A stretch of 64,000 nucleotides of DNA. It comes from Microvirga sp. Its GTDB lineage: Bacteria; Pseudomonadota; Alphaproteobacteria; Rhizobiales; Beijerinckiaceae. The position numbers were made by a program, and so were the translations under genes. The notes under the pieces were generated by a model. The model was given only the letters and a program-made list of their open reading frames with translations. It was not told the DNA's origin and did not search any database. This document shows positions 1-8,825 of this stretch, piece by piece (within the stretch, counting starts at the first letter, position 1; each line of letters opens with the position of its first letter). The stretch is taken from positions 59,691 through 123,690 of the forward strand of contig JAPSLB010000008.1 of the NCBI GenBank assembly GCA_031181145.1, in the 5' to 3' direction.

Positions 1-384
1 GCAGAGGCCCATGGCGTCGAGCCCGGGCGGATCGCCAAGACGCTGTCCCTCCGCGTGGGTGAGCGCAATTTCCTGGTCGTGACTAGAGGCGATGTTCGCC
101 TGGACAACCGGAAGGTGAAGGCCACATTCGGTGGAAAGGCATCGATGCTGGACATGGAGCAGGTCCATTCTCTTACCGGACACCCCGTCGGAGGCGTTTG
201 CCCGTTCGGCCTCGCAACGCCCTTACCGGTATACTGCGACATTTCACTTAAGGCATTCTCCGAGGTGGTACCGGCAGCCGGGTCTATCCACGCTGCGGTG
301 CGGATCTGTCCTGAACGAATGGCGAGTCTCGTAGGGGCGGATTGGGTCGACGTCTGCCAGCCCCCCCCGCCGGCCCAAAGCTAG
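1..384 (+). CDS. YbaK/EbsC-family aminoacyl-tRNA deacylase, 5' end cut by window
   Basis: Frame 1 is open from the first base, so the gene begins outside the window; about 127 codons remain. The visible part contains the family's GRIAKTLSLRV stretch, then a GKASMLD segment and the hallmark HSLTGHPVGGVCPFGL motif. YbaK-type proteins hydrolyse mischarged aminoacyl-tRNA (classically Cys-tRNAPro) in trans in the cytoplasm. The GGVCPFGL loop, often GGVSPFGL in relatives, lines the substrate pocket. A GTG at 55 could be mistaken for a start, but the conserved sequence upstream shows it is internal. The stop is TAG at 382-384. The family call is firm; substrate specificity cannot be read from this fragment. 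Confidence 0.87.
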   Translation, partial: AEAHGVEPGRIAKTLSLRVGERNFLVVTRGDVRLDNRKVKATFGGKASMLDMEQVHSLTGHPVGGVCPFGLATPLPVYCDISLKAFSEVVPAAGSIHAAVRICPERMASLVGADWVDVCQPPPPAQS

Positions 385-698
385 AGAATCCTGTAGAAGA
401 GCCGACGCACTAATCTTCGACGTTATTTCATTGTGCATGTCGATTTGACCAACCGCCTGCCCAATCCGGGCGTATCACATATCCTGCACCGAAGCCCCCG
501 ACGATCTGCAATTCTGTCATATTGCTCATCGGCATCGGATTCGTGAACTTGGCGCATCTCCGAAGCGATCTATTCAGGTCTACGGATCCTTAACCTGCCC
601 AGGCTAAATAAGTGTGGTTAAAGGGTTGCGTCGTGCGCCGACGGCGTTTAGCAAGACCTCACATCGTTCGGTGCCAAAACCACTTCGGAGGAGCCGTA
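385..698. other. Intergenic stretch, no gene seen
   Basis: No open frame here has both a plausible ribosome binding site and coding-like composition. The stretch presumably carries the promoter of the small gene starting at 699, but I could not pick a convincing -35/-10 pair. Confidence 0.5.
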
Positions 699-932
699 AT
701 GCCCCACGAAGCATATTGCGTTGCATATCGCGACAGGCGTTGGTCTGTTCTTCACCGAGGCCGGGATCTGGGTGCTTTTCATTTCCGCACCACCGCGCTG
801 AAATTCGCCGTCACCTCCGCTTATCGGGCGGGCGCGTCTGCCAACCAGAATGTCTATGTTCTTGATCGGAACGGTGCTCTCTACACGGTATGGAATTGGA
901 CGAAGGACCTCATCAGCCTTGATGCGGAATAG
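699..932 (+). CDS. Small hypothetical protein, possibly DUF2188-like
   Basis: A 77-residue protein. I chose the ATG at 699 because CGGAGGAG lies just upstream at good spacing, although the frame is open further back. The sequence has aromatic-rich beta-type segments (WSVLHRG, NVYVLDRNGALYTVWNW) around a helix-like TALKFAVTSAYRAG. That layout resembles the DUF2188 pattern of a strand pair, a helix and an xVxxRNG strand. The resemblance is by eye only and no function is assigned. No signal peptide or membrane segment is visible. It stands alone, followed by a convergent small membrane-protein gene. Confidence 0.55.
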   Translation: MPHEAYCVAYRDRRWSVLHRGRDLGAFHFRTTALKFAVTSAYRAGASANQNVYVLDRNGALYTVWNWTKDLISLDAE

Positions 933-1151
933 GCTGCCCGTTGCTTGATGAGGCCTGGATCTTGACCCGGTCGGATGAGGAACGCTCGGTCTGACGGTTC
1001 GATGCGCTTTGCATGCGCCGCCAGCACGCTTGCAAACGTCACACGACGGTGACCGACCAGCCTGGCAACCGAACCCACATGCGCCCGTTACGGGAGCGGG
1101 ACTTGCCTCTTCCGAAGGACCTTCAGAGGATGCAGCCGCCTTCCTGTCCGG

Positions 1152-1289
1152 TTATTCGGGCGCGAATGCGATTCCGTTGCCCTTCAGTTCCATTCGGGCC
1201 TCGCGATCGAGCGTCAGAACCTTCAGGACCGGCGGCACGATCAAGGCGGCCATCGAGGCGATCACCGCAAAAGTCAACAAAGCCGTCAT
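1152..1289 (-). CDS. 45-residue single-pass membrane protein (small ORF)
   Basis: On the minus strand an ATG at 1289 opens a 45-codon frame ending in TAA at 1152. GGAGGG at 1295-1300 sits five bases upstream, a strong ribosome binding site. The N-terminal half is a hydrophobic helix (MTALLTFAVIASMAALIVPP) followed by a charged tail (LDREARMELKGNG). Translation signals and composition look genuine, but I recognise no family. The tail could face the cytoplasm. It lies between the convergent small gene at 699 and the terminator of the sugar operon. Confidence 0.5.
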   Translation of the reverse strand: MTALLTFAVIASMAALIVPPVLKVLTLDREARMELKGNGIAFAPE

Positions 1290-1395
1290 GCCATCCCTCC
1301 TGTCGGCGAATCCGCCCTTCAGAGGAGAGCTTGGGACTATATGCTTGCGGGAGGCTTGCAGCCCGGCCGTGAAACAGGCATTTCAGGAAAATGAA

Positions 1396-1423
1396 GAAAG
1401 GCCCGCCTGGAGGCGGGCCTTTC
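1396..1423 (-). terminator. Rho-independent terminator of the gguB-side sugar operon
   Basis: A perfect 12-bp stem (GAAAGGCCCGCC paired with GGCGGGCCTTTC) with a TGGA loop lies 22 bases after the dehydrogenase stop codon. Read on the minus strand it is followed by a T-rich TTCATTTTCC. It ends the operon running from chvE to the dehydrogenase. Confidence 0.85.
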
Positions 1424-1445
1424 CGGAACGGAAAGCGGTTCCCGC

Positions 1446-2198
1446 TTAAACCCATCCGCCGTCTACGAGGTAAGTCTGGGCGGACATGGCGCTGGAATCG
1501 TCCGAGCCGAGGAAAAGAGCGAAATTCGCTATATCCTGGGGCACGAGCTTGCGTTTGACACATTGGCGCTTCAGCAGCTCCTCCTCGCCTTCAGGCGTGA
1601 GCCACAGGTCGATCTGGCGCTGCGTCATGATCCAGCCCGGGACGAGGCAGTTCACGCGAATATTTCTAGGCCCGAGTTCCCGCGCCAGTGCACGGGTTAA
1701 TCCGATCACGGCGGATTTCGCGGACTTGTAGGCGGCGAAGGAATCGTCACTCACCATGTAGCTGGTGGAGCCCATGTTGATGATCGAGCCGCCTCCCGCC
1801 ATTTCCATATCAGGCAACACGGCCTGGGCGGCGAAGAACTGGTGGTCGAGATTCGTGGCGAAACGCTCCCGCCAATACTCGGGCGTGACCTGGTCGATGG
1901 TGTGACGGTCGTCCCTGGCAGCATTGTTGACGAGGACGGTGATCGGGCCGATCGTCTCGCTCGCACGGCGGATAGCGGCCTGGAGCGCCGGGATATCCCG
2001 CACGTCGTTGTGCTCGAAATGGACCCGCTCACCGAGTTCCTTCGCCAGCGCCTCACCGGCTTCGGCATTGTAGTCGAGGATGGCGACCTTGCTGCCCTGC
2101 GCATGAAAGGAGCGTGCAATGCTCTCGCCGATACCGCTGGCGCCGCCGGTGATGAGGACCGTCTTGCCTTTCAGGGAGCCGTAAATCGTCTGCGTCAT
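1446..2198 (-). CDS. SDR-family sugar dehydrogenase, probable L-arabinose/D-galactose 1-dehydrogenase
   Basis: A 250-residue classical short-chain dehydrogenase. The Rossmann motif TGGASGIG is near residue 17, NNAA near the middle, and the active-site pattern has a Ser in the GSTSYM stretch and a catalytic YKSAK; it ends with the usual DGGWV. I chose the ATG at 2198 because the family begins just before the LKGKTVLITGG strand, although the frame stays open upstream. It is the last gene of the chvE operon, behind a ketoglutarate semialdehyde dehydrogenase. That context suggests oxidation of an imported aldose to its lactone with NAD(P)+. The exact sugar is inferred; sugar-acid or polyol dehydrogenases of the same family are alternatives. 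Confidence 0.8.
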   Translation of the reverse strand: MTQTIYGSLKGKTVLITGGASGIGESIARSFHAQGSKVAILDYNAEAGEALAKELGERVHFEHNDVRDIPALQAAIRRASETIGPITVLVNNAARDDRHTIDQVTPEYWRERFATNLDHQFFAAQAVLPDMEMAGGGSIINMGSTSYMVSDDSFAAYKSAKSAVIGLTRALARELGPRNIRVNCLVPGWIMTQRQIDLWLTPEGEEELLKRQCVKRKLVPQDIANFALFLGSDDSSAMSAQTYLVDGGWV

Positions 2199-2282
2199 GG
2201 AACTCTCGTCGCGATATATGGGATCGTCATGGCGTTGCAGACACACGAGGTGCTGCAACGCCGCAAATGACACCTCCGGCGA

Positions 2283-3758
2283 TCACTCGCTTCCCTTCGT
2301 CTTCGGCACGTAGGGGCCGTTGCCGTCGAAGGTATAGGCTGTCTTGACGGTGGTGTAGAATTCCTGCGCGTAGCGGCCCTGCTCGCGCGGCCCGTAGCTC
2401 GAGCCCTTCCGGCCGCCGAACGGAACGTGGTAATCCACACCCGCCGTCGGCAGGTTCACCATCACCATACCGGCCTCTGCGTGCCGCTTGAAATGGCTGG
2501 CATATTTCAGGCTCGTGGTGCAGATGCCGGAGGACAGGCCGAATGGCGTGTCGTTGGCGATCTCCAGCGCCTCGTCGTAGTCCTTCGCCTTGATCACGGT
2601 CGCCACAGGGCCGAAGATCTCCTCGCGCGCCACGCGCATCCTGTTGTCAACGTCCGTGAACAGGGCCGGAGAGAGGTAGAAGCCGGGCGCATCGCGCTTC
2701 AGAAGCTCACCGCCCGCCACGAGCTTGGCGCCCTCTTCCTGGCCGATACGAATGTATTTCAGATCCTGATCGAGCTGGCTCTGGTCCACCACCGGGCCGA
2801 TATGGGTGCCGCTCTTGAGCGCGTCATCGACCACGAGCCCCTGCATCCTCTCCTGCATCGCCTGAACAAAGCGGTCGTGGATCCCCGCGGTGACGATCAG
2901 ACGCGAAGAGGCGGTGCAGCGCTGGCCCGTGGAGAAGAAGGCGCTGTTGACGGCGCACTCGACCGCCACCTTCAGGTCGGCATCGTCCAGCACGATCATC
3001 GGGTTCTTGCCGCCCATCTCCAGCTGGACCTTCTTCATCGGATCGGCCGTGATGCAGGTCTGGGCCACGCGGCGTCCCGTCGGCACCGAACCGGTGAAGG
3101 AAATGGCGGAGACCTTCGGGCTCTGCAGCATGGCCTCGCCGACCACGGAGCCCTTGCCCATCACCAGGTTGAACACGCCCGCGGGAACGCCCGCGCGGAC
3201 GATGATCTCGGAGAGCGCATGAGCAGAAGCTGGCACCAGTTCGGCGGGCTTGAACACGACCGTATTGCCATAGGCGAGCGCCGGGGCGATCTTCCATGCC
3301 GGGATTGCGATCGGGAAGTTCCAGGGCGTGATGAGACCGACCACGCCCACCGGCTCGCGGGTGATCTCGACATCGATGGCCGGGCGGACCGAGGGCAGTT
3401 TCTCGCCGGCCATGCGCAGGCATTCCCCAGCAAAGAAGTGGAAGATCTGACCGGCCCGAGCGACCTCGCCGATGCCTTCCGGCAGGGTCTTGCCCTCCTC
3501 ACGGGAGAGAAGGCGCCCCAGCTCTTCCTTGCGGGCAAGAATCTCGTCGCCTACTGCCTTCAGGATGTCGTGTCGGGTCTGAATGGAGGAATGAGCCCAG
3601 GCGGGAAATGCGTCATAGGCCGCATCGATGGCTGCCTGGGCCTCGGCTGCGGACGCGCGGGCGAATTCACCGATCACGTCATTGGTGTTGGACGGGTTCT
3701 GGTTCGGCGAGGCCTCGGACGCGGCAATCCATTCGCCCGCAATATAGTTCTTCGTCAT
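2283..3758 (-). CDS. Aldehyde dehydrogenase, probable alpha-ketoglutarate semialdehyde dehydrogenase
   Basis: A 491-residue NAD(P)+-dependent aldehyde dehydrogenase. The catalytic general base is Glu247 in LEMGGKNP and the nucleophile Cys281 in GQRCTAS; TPWNFP and FTGSVPTG of the cofactor fold are present. The ATG at 3758 has GGAGAA upstream and fits the family N-terminus (KNYIAGEW). In non-phosphorylative pentose oxidation this enzyme converts 2,5-dioxopentanoate to alpha-ketoglutarate, the last step before the TCA cycle. Its place between gguB and the sugar dehydrogenase, with the two matching dehydratases at 13.5-16.2 kb, supports that role. Succinate-semialdehyde or other semialdehyde activity cannot be excluded from sequence alone. 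Confidence 0.85.
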   Translation of the reverse strand: MTKNYIAGEWIAASEASPNQNPSNTNDVIGEFARASAAEAQAAIDAAYDAFPAWAHSSIQTRHDILKAVGDEILARKEELGRLLSREEGKTLPEGIGEVARAGQIFHFFAGECLRMAGEKLPSVRPAIDVEITREPVGVVGLITPWNFPIAIPAWKIAPALAYGNTVVFKPAELVPASAHALSEIIVRAGVPAGVFNLVMGKGSVVGEAMLQSPKVSAISFTGSVPTGRRVAQTCITADPMKKVQLEMGGKNPMIVLDDADLKVAVECAVNSAFFSTGQRCTASSRLIVTAGIHDRFVQAMQERMQGLVVDDALKSGTHIGPVVDQSQLDQDLKYIRIGQEEGAKLVAGGELLKRDAPGFYLSPALFTDVDNRMRVAREEIFGPVATVIKAKDYDEALEIANDTPFGLSSGICTTSLKYASHFKRHAEAGMVMVNLPTAGVDYHVPFGGRKGSSYGPREQGRYAQEFYTTVKTAYTFDGNGPYVPKTKGSE

Positions 3759-3864
3759 CAGCTTTTCTCCATTCCGTATACAGAGCCTCAGATGCGCCCT
3801 GGTGCCGCGATTGGCAAGGAGGCAGCAGCGTTCATCCAAAGCCTAAGATGCGAGGGCGCCTGCG

Positions 3865-5061
3865 TTACTTCTTTCGATTATAGACGTCGAGGGACACGGC
3901 TGCGAGCAGCACCAGGCCTTTGATCACCTGCTGGTAGTCGATTCCGATCCCGAGGATCGACATGCCGTTGTTCATGACGCCCATGACGAAGGCGCCGATC
4001 ACGGCCCCGGTGACCTTGCCGACGCCGCCGGTGGCCGACGCCCCCCCGATGAAGACTGCCGCGATCACGTCGAGTTCGAAGCCAAGACCGGCCTTAGGCG
4101 TTGCCGTATTGAGACGGGCGGCGAAGATCAGACCGGCGAGACCTGCCAGAACGCCCATATTGACGAAGGTTAGGAACGTCAGCCGCTCAGTCTTGATGCC
4201 CGAGAGCTTCGCCGCCTTCTCGTTGCCGCCAAGAGCGTAGATCCGCCTGCCGATCGTGGTGCGGTTGGTCACAAACGCATACAGCGCGATCAATATCGCC
4301 ATGATGACGAGGACGTTCGGCAAGCCACGGTATGTCGCCATTTGATAGCAGAATGCGATCACGAGCACCGCGAGAAGCGCATTCTTGAGGGCGAAGAGGC
4401 CAAGGGGCGCGGTCTCGACGTTATGCTTGATCTGGCTCGCGCGGCTGCGGACGCTGAAATAGATAAGAGCCGCGACGCTCGCGGTACCAAGAAACAAGGC
4501 GGTGTAGTTGAAGCCTTCGCCGCCCAGGACGTCGGGGATAAAACCGGAGCTGAGGCGTTGGAACACCACCGGGAACGGACCGACCGACATGCCGCCGAGA
4601 AGGGCCAGCGTCAGCCCCTTGAAAACAAGCATTCCCGCTAGCGTCACGATGAAGGACGGCACCTTGAAATAGGCGACCCAGTAGCCCTGCGCCGCTCCGA
4701 TCAGGCCGCCAACGACAAGGCAGGCGATGGTCGTCGTCACGGGATCGAAGCCCCACCGGACCATCATCATGGCCGCCAGACCGCCTACGAAGCCAACGAT
4801 AGATCCGACCGAGAGGTCGATATGTCCGGCCACGATGACGAGCAGCATGCCCAAGGCCATGATGACGATATAGCTGTTCTGAAGCACCAGGTTCGTGAGG
4901 TTCAGAGGTCGAAGCAGAGTGCCGTTGGTCATCACCTGAAAAAACATCATGATGGCCAGAAGCGACAACAGCATTCCGTAGTCACGAAAATGAGCTTTGA
5001 CGAATTCCAGCCATGACGTCTGCTGGGGAACGTGCAGCTCTTCCGCGGTTCTCGTATCCAT
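3865..5061 (-). CDS. mmsB: Multiple-monosaccharide ABC transporter permease GguB/MmsB
   Basis: A 398-residue integral membrane protein with about ten hydrophobic segments. It carries the sugar-permease signatures VAGHIDLSVGS and a late cytoplasmic YALGGNEKAAKLSGI coupling motif, then an ELDVIAAVFIGGAS segment. The ATG at 5061 has GGAGG upstream and lies one base after the ATPase stop, so the two are translationally linked. In Agrobacterium and relatives GguB forms the inner-membrane channel for sugars delivered by ChvE. It is about 60-80 residues longer than the YjfF/YtfT permeases at 8.8-10.8 kb, as usual for this subfamily. The family call is firm. Confidence 0.92.
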   Translation of the reverse strand: MDTRTAEELHVPQQTSWLEFVKAHFRDYGMLLSLLAIMMFFQVMTNGTLLRPLNLTNLVLQNSYIVIMALGMLLVIVAGHIDLSVGSIVGFVGGLAAMMMVRWGFDPVTTTIACLVVGGLIGAAQGYWVAYFKVPSFIVTLAGMLVFKGLTLALLGGMSVGPFPVVFQRLSSGFIPDVLGGEGFNYTALFLGTASVAALIYFSVRSRASQIKHNVETAPLGLFALKNALLAVLVIAFCYQMATYRGLPNVLVIMAILIALYAFVTNRTTIGRRIYALGGNEKAAKLSGIKTERLTFLTFVNMGVLAGLAGLIFAARLNTATPKAGLGFELDVIAAVFIGGASATGGVGKVTGAVIGAFVMGVMNNGMSILGIGIDYQQVIKGLVLLAAVSLDVYNRKK

Positions 5062-5062
5062 C

Positions 5063-6592
5063 TCAGCGCCTCCCCGACTTGACGATAGCGTGCATGATTT
5101 TTTCCTGTGAGGCCTCGGCCGCATGGAACTCGGCCACAAGAGCGCCTTCGTTCATCACATAGATCCTGTCGCACATGCCGAGCAGCTCCGGCATTTCGGA
5201 CGAGATCATGAGGACGCCCTTTCCGGCGTCGGCCAGCCCATTGATGATCGTATAAATCTCGTATTTCGCCCCGACATCGATGCCGCGGGTCGGTTCATCG
5301 AGAATGAGGATCTCCGGGTTAGAGAAGAGCCACTTGCTCAGAACCACTTTCTGTTGGTTGCCACCCGACAGATTCACCGCCTCCTGGAAGACGTTGAAGG
5401 AGCGGATCCTCATCTTGGCGCGGTAATCGTTGGCGACGGCAAGCTCGCGGATATCGTCGATGACGAGGTTCTTCGCCACGCCTTGCAGGTTCGCCAGGGT
5501 GATGTTCTTTCGGATATCCTCTTCAAGAACCAGACCATAGGTCTTCCGATCCTCCGTAGCGTAAGCGATCCCATTGCCGACGGCCTTTCCCACGGTGCTG
5601 ACGTCGATCTCCCTCCCATGCAGACGAACACGGCCGGAGATGTTCTGTCCGTAGCTGCGGCCGAAGAGGCTCATGGCGAACTCGGTCCGCCCCGCCCCCA
5701 TGAGACCGGCGATACCGACGATCTCGCCACGCCTGATGTGAAGGTTGACGTTCCTGACGACCTGCACGTTCGCGTGAAGGGGATGATAGGCGCTCCAGTT
5801 CTCCACCTGGAATATTGTCTCGCCGATACGGGATTCCCGCTTCGGGTAGCGGTCCGCCATGGTACGTCCGACCATGCCGCGGATGATCCGGTCCTCGCTG
5901 ACCTCTTCGGTCCGGCAATCCAGGGTCTCGACGGTGCTTCCATCCCGAAGGACGGTGATGGCATCCGCAACTTTCGAGATCTCGTTGAGCTTGTGCGATA
6001 TCAGGATGGAGGAAATCCCCTGCGCCTTGAAGCGGAGAAGAAGGTTCAGGAGCGCGTCGCTGTCCTTCTCGTTCAGGCTCGCGGTCGGCTCGTCGAGGAT
6101 CAGAAGCCTGACCTTCTTCGACAGCGCCTTGGCGATTTCGACGAGCTGCTGCTTTCCCACCCCGATATTGGTGACCAGCGTGTCCGGAGATTCGTCGAGG
6201 CCGACCATTTTGAGCAGTTCCTTCGTGCGCGCGAAGACCGCCGACCAATCGATAATGCCATATTTCGCCTGCTCGTTGCCGAGGAAGATGTTCTCCGCAA
6301 TCGACAGGAGCGGCACCAAGGCCAGCTCCTGATGGATGATGATGATGCCGAGTTCTTCGCTGTCCGCGATGCCCTTGAACCGGCGCTCCTGTCCCTCATA
6401 GATGATCTGACCGGAATAGGAGCCGTACGGGTAAACACCGCTCAGCACTTTCATCAGAGTGGATTTTCCCGCGCCGTTCTCGCCGACCAGCGCATGGATC
6501 TCACCGGCTTTGACGGTGATGTTGACGTTGTCCAGGGCTTTCACGCCGGGAAACGTCTTGGTGATCCCTCGCATCTCAAGGATCGCGTTCAT
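5063..6592 (-). CDS. mmsA: Multiple-monosaccharide ABC transporter ATPase GguA/MmsA
   Basis: A 509-residue protein with two fused ABC domains, typical of the carbohydrate uptake CUT2 class. The first half has Walker [10 protein letters not shown] near residue 40, a modified signature ([15 protein letters not shown]) and Walker [10 protein letters not shown]. The second half has [15 protein letters not shown] and [14 protein letters not shown], with a degenerate Walker A (GLMGAGRTE). I chose the ATG at 6592 because the domain begins at once ([17 protein letters not shown]); the open frame upstream crosses the stem-loop. It energises import by GguB and ChvE. It follows chvE after a gap of about 93 bases. 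Confidence 0.92.
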   Translation of the reverse strand: MNAILEMRGITKTFPGVKALDNVNITVKAGEIHALVGENGAGKSTLMKVLSGVYPYGSYSGQIIYEGQERRFKGIADSEELGIIIIHQELALVPLLSIAENIFLGNEQAKYGIIDWSAVFARTKELLKMVGLDESPDTLVTNIGVGKQQLVEIAKALSKKVRLLILDEPTASLNEKDSDALLNLLLRFKAQGISSILISHKLNEISKVADAITVLRDGSTVETLDCRTEEVSEDRIIRGMVGRTMADRYPKRESRIGETIFQVENWSAYHPLHANVQVVRNVNLHIRRGEIVGIAGLMGAGRTEFAMSLFGRSYGQNISGRVRLHGREIDVSTVGKAVGNGIAYATEDRKTYGLVLEEDIRKNITLANLQGVAKNLVIDDIRELAVANDYRAKMRIRSFNVFQEAVNLSGGNQQKVVLSKWLFSNPEILILDEPTRGIDVGAKYEIYTIINGLADAGKGVLMISSEMPELLGMCDRIYVMNEGALVAEFHAAEASQEKIMHAIVKSGRR

Positions 6593-6644
6593 CGCTCGAA
6601 CCTCAGGCAACTCCAGGAAGCAAGGCCACGCTTGAAATGAGCAA

Positions 6645-6669
6645 GGACCCTGCGCGATGCGCAGGGTCC
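6645..6669 (-). promoter_or_regulatory. Intercistronic stem-loop between chvE and gguA
   Basis: A perfect 11-bp inverted repeat (GGACCCTGCGC, loop GAT, GCGCAGGGTCC) lies 16 bases after the chvE stop and before gguA. There is no strong T-run, so it is more likely an mRNA-stabilising or attenuating hairpin than a full terminator. Such hairpins commonly keep binding-protein mRNA more abundant than the downstream transporter mRNA. That role is inferred from its position. Confidence 0.6.
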
Positions 6670-6685
6670 CGCACCCGCTCAAGCC

Positions 6686-7750
6686 CTACTTGAACTGGTC
6701 TTCCTTGTAGTAGCCGCTGCCGATCAGAACCTCTTTCCAGTTCGACGCATCGACGCTGACCGGCTTCAGCAGGTAGGACGGAACGACCTTCACTCCGTTC
6801 TCATAGGTCTTGGAATCGTTCACTTCAGGCTGCTTGCCGGACAAAACGGCGTCCACCATGTTGGCGGTAACCTTCGCGAGCTCGCGGGTATCCTTGAACA
6901 CGGTCTGGGTCTGCTCCTTGGCGAGGATCGACTTCACGGACGGCACCTCGGCGTCCTGTCCCGTGATGACCGGCATGGGCTGTTGCGGAGTACCGTAGCC
7001 GACCCCTTTCAGCGAGGAGATGATGCCGATGCTCAGGCCGTCATATGGTGACAGAACCGCATCGACGCGCTTGTCGGTGTAGAAGGCGCTCAGCAGGTTA
7101 TCCATGCGCGCCTGGGCGACGGCGCCGTCCCAGCGCAGGGTCGAAACCTTATCCATTCCCATCTGCCCGCTCTGCACCTTGAGCTTGCCGCTCTTGATGT
7201 AGGGCTCGAGCACCGACATGGCGCCGTTGTAGAAGAAATAAGCGTTATTGTCGTCCGGCGAGCCGCCGAAGAGTTCGATGTTGAACGGTCCCTTCCCTTC
7301 CTTCAGGCCGAGAGCCTTCTCGATATAGCTGCCCTGGAGCACGCCGACCTGGAAGTTGTCGAAGGTGGCGTAGTAATCGACGTTCTTCGAATTGCGGATC
7401 AGACGGTCATAGGCAATGACCTTGATGCCGCTGTCGGCTGCCTGCTGCAGCGCATCGGAGAGCGTCGTGCCGTCGATGGAAGCGATCACCAGCACCTTCA
7501 CGCCCTTGGTGATCATGTTCTCGATCTGGGAAAGCTGGTTCGGAATGTCGTCTTCGGCGTACTGGAGATCGACGTTGTAGCCCTTCTCCTTCAGCACCTT
7601 GACCATGTTGTTGCCGTCGTCGATCCAGCGCGCGGATGACTTCGTCGGCATGGCCACGCCGACGGTGCCCTTGTCCTGCGCCAGGGCGGGGCCGAGAAGT
7701 CCGGCTGTTCCGAGCGCCAGCGCTGCGATTGCAGTCGTGAAAGTCCTCAA
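6686..7750 (-). CDS. chvE: ChvE-type periplasmic sugar-binding protein
   Basis: A 354-residue periplasmic binding protein with a Sec signal (hydrophobic core, cleavage after GPALAQ near residue 25). The mature start [19 protein letters not shown] and the internal [18 protein letters not shown] and [10 protein letters not shown] are characteristic of ChvE. The start codon is TTG, preceded by AAGGGAGAA at good spacing. ChvE binds arabinose, glucose, galactose and related aldoses and feeds them to GguAB. In Agrobacterium it also signals to the VirA kinase; no VirA-like gene is present here. It is the first gene of the operon and follows an AT-rich upstream region. Confidence 0.93.
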   Translation of the reverse strand: MRTFTTAIAALALGTAGLLGPALAQDKGTVGVAMPTKSSARWIDDGNNMVKVLKEKGYNVDLQYAEDDIPNQLSQIENMITKGVKVLVIASIDGTTLSDALQQAADSGIKVIAYDRLIRNSKNVDYYATFDNFQVGVLQGSYIEKALGLKEGKGPFNIELFGGSPDDNNAYFFYNGAMSVLEPYIKSGKLKVQSGQMGMDKVSTLRWDGAVAQARMDNLLSAFYTDKRVDAVLSPYDGLSIGIISSLKGVGYGTPQQPMPVITGQDAEVPSVKSILAKEQTQTVFKDTRELAKVTANMVDAVLSGKQPEVNDSKTYENGVKVVPSYLLKPVSVDASNWKEVLIGSGYYKEDQFK

Positions 7751-7953
7751 GGTCGTTCTCCCTTGTTATCCTATGGCCGAGCCGAGCGGTCCATGGTTGT
7801 GCCGGCTCGTATCTAAAGTTCCGATACGGCGAGCCTAGGCGGCTTAGGCGGCCCTCCTGTGAGGAGCGGCCAAGCTTGGAAGGCTCTTCTGGAGGAGCCC
7901 TTGCGGTCGCATATCAGGCGATTTCTCCGTGATTGTCACGGACCTAATCGCCC

Positions 7954-7976
7954 AATAATACTATAATACTATTTTG
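7954..7976. promoter_or_regulatory. AT-rich repeat upstream of chvE, candidate operator/promoter
   Basis: In this GC-rich context the block AATAATACTATAATACTATT stands out. It contains ATAATACT twice in tandem and lies about 200 bases upstream of the chvE start. The FCD-type GntR regulator encoded just beyond it is the obvious candidate binder. A similar AT-rich island lies in the other sugar promoter region near 13.41 kb. No binding site is proven. Confidence 0.35.
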
Positions 7977-8033
7977 GCGCGGAGAAGTCTCTACCGTAGG
8001 TCTCCCGAAGTCTAAATTGACCTGCCAAAACCC

Positions 8034-8807
8034 TCAATCACTTGAAAATGCGTGCGTCTCGATCGCCGTCAAAGCGCTTTTGCCGCGCTTGATCCGAATG
8101 CGCTCTGCCGCCTGCATGATCAGGACGGACATGGCCTCACTGGCCGCAGGAGGGTTCTGCTGTTCGATGGCGTCGAAGACGGCCTGATGCTGCTGCATGA
8201 CCTTCTCGAAGCGGTCGTCGCTCGAAACGGGAGAACTGATCGTGAAGGACGTCGCCAGCGCCGCTCCAATGACCGAGCCGATCGATTGCAGGAACGGATT
8301 GCCGGAAGCCTCCAGAATGGCCTGGTGGAAGGCCAGATCGGCCTTGGTGAAGCCCTGGCGGTTCGTCGCGCAGCCATACATGGCCTGCAGGGCACTCTTC
8401 ATGTTCTCCAGTTGCTTCGAGCTCCGCCGCAGGGCCGCAGTGGCGCAAGCGAACGGCTCGAGCGTCTGCCGAATCTCGAACAGCCACCCGAGGAACTGCG
8501 CGTCGACGCCGAGTTCGAGATGCCATTCGAGAATATCGGCATCGAACATATTCCAGTTGTTCCGGTCCAGCACCTTCGTGCCGACCTTGGTCTTGGACTC
8601 GATGAGGCCCTTTGCGGCAAGGGTCTTCAGCGCCTCGCGCAGGGCGGTTCGGGAGACGCCGAACAATTCCATCAGCTCCGCATCGCCGGGCAGGATGCTG
8701 CCGACCGGAAAGTGCCCCCTCATGATGCTCTGGCCGATGCCATGGGCCACGAGATCATGGGCGGATCGCGTTCTCGCCGGCTTCTGCAGTTCGTTCGCCA
8801 AAACCAT
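8034..8807 (-). CDS. FadR/GntR-family (FCD) transcriptional regulator of the sugar block
   Basis: A 257-residue regulator. Residues 15-80 form the winged helix-turn-helix of the GntR family (MRGHFPVGSILPGDAELMELFGVSRTALREALKTLAAKG). The rest is an all-helical FCD effector domain with the metal-binding type pattern (RQTLEP, LAFHQAILEASGN, HQAVFDAIE). The ATG at 8807 has AAGAGAAG upstream. It is the last gene of the ytfQRT-yjfF-like operon, 18 bases after the permease stop, and lies directly upstream of the chvE promoter region. It probably represses the sugar genes until a sugar acid or sugar binds; which ligand is unknown. Confidence 0.87.
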   Translation of the reverse strand: MVLANELQKPARTRSAHDLVAHGIGQSIMRGHFPVGSILPGDAELMELFGVSRTALREALKTLAAKGLIESKTKVGTKVLDRNNWNMFDADILEWHLELGVDAQFLGWLFEIRQTLEPFACATAALRRSSKQLENMKSALQAMYGCATNRQGFTKADLAFHQAILEASGNPFLQSIGSVIGAALATSFTISSPVSSDDRFEKVMQQHQAVFDAIEQQNPPAASEAMSVLIMQAAERIRIKRGKSALTAIETHAFSSD

Positions 8808-8825
8808 GATGCTTCTCTTGAACCT

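Noticed and set aside
1009..1449. Plus-strand frames across the small membrane protein and terminator
   Set aside because: They run through a terminator hairpin and have no convincing start signal; the minus-strand 45-residue frame explains the region better.
7751..8033. Small protein in the chvE upstream region
   Set aside because: No frame with a start and ribosome binding site was found; the region reads as promoter.
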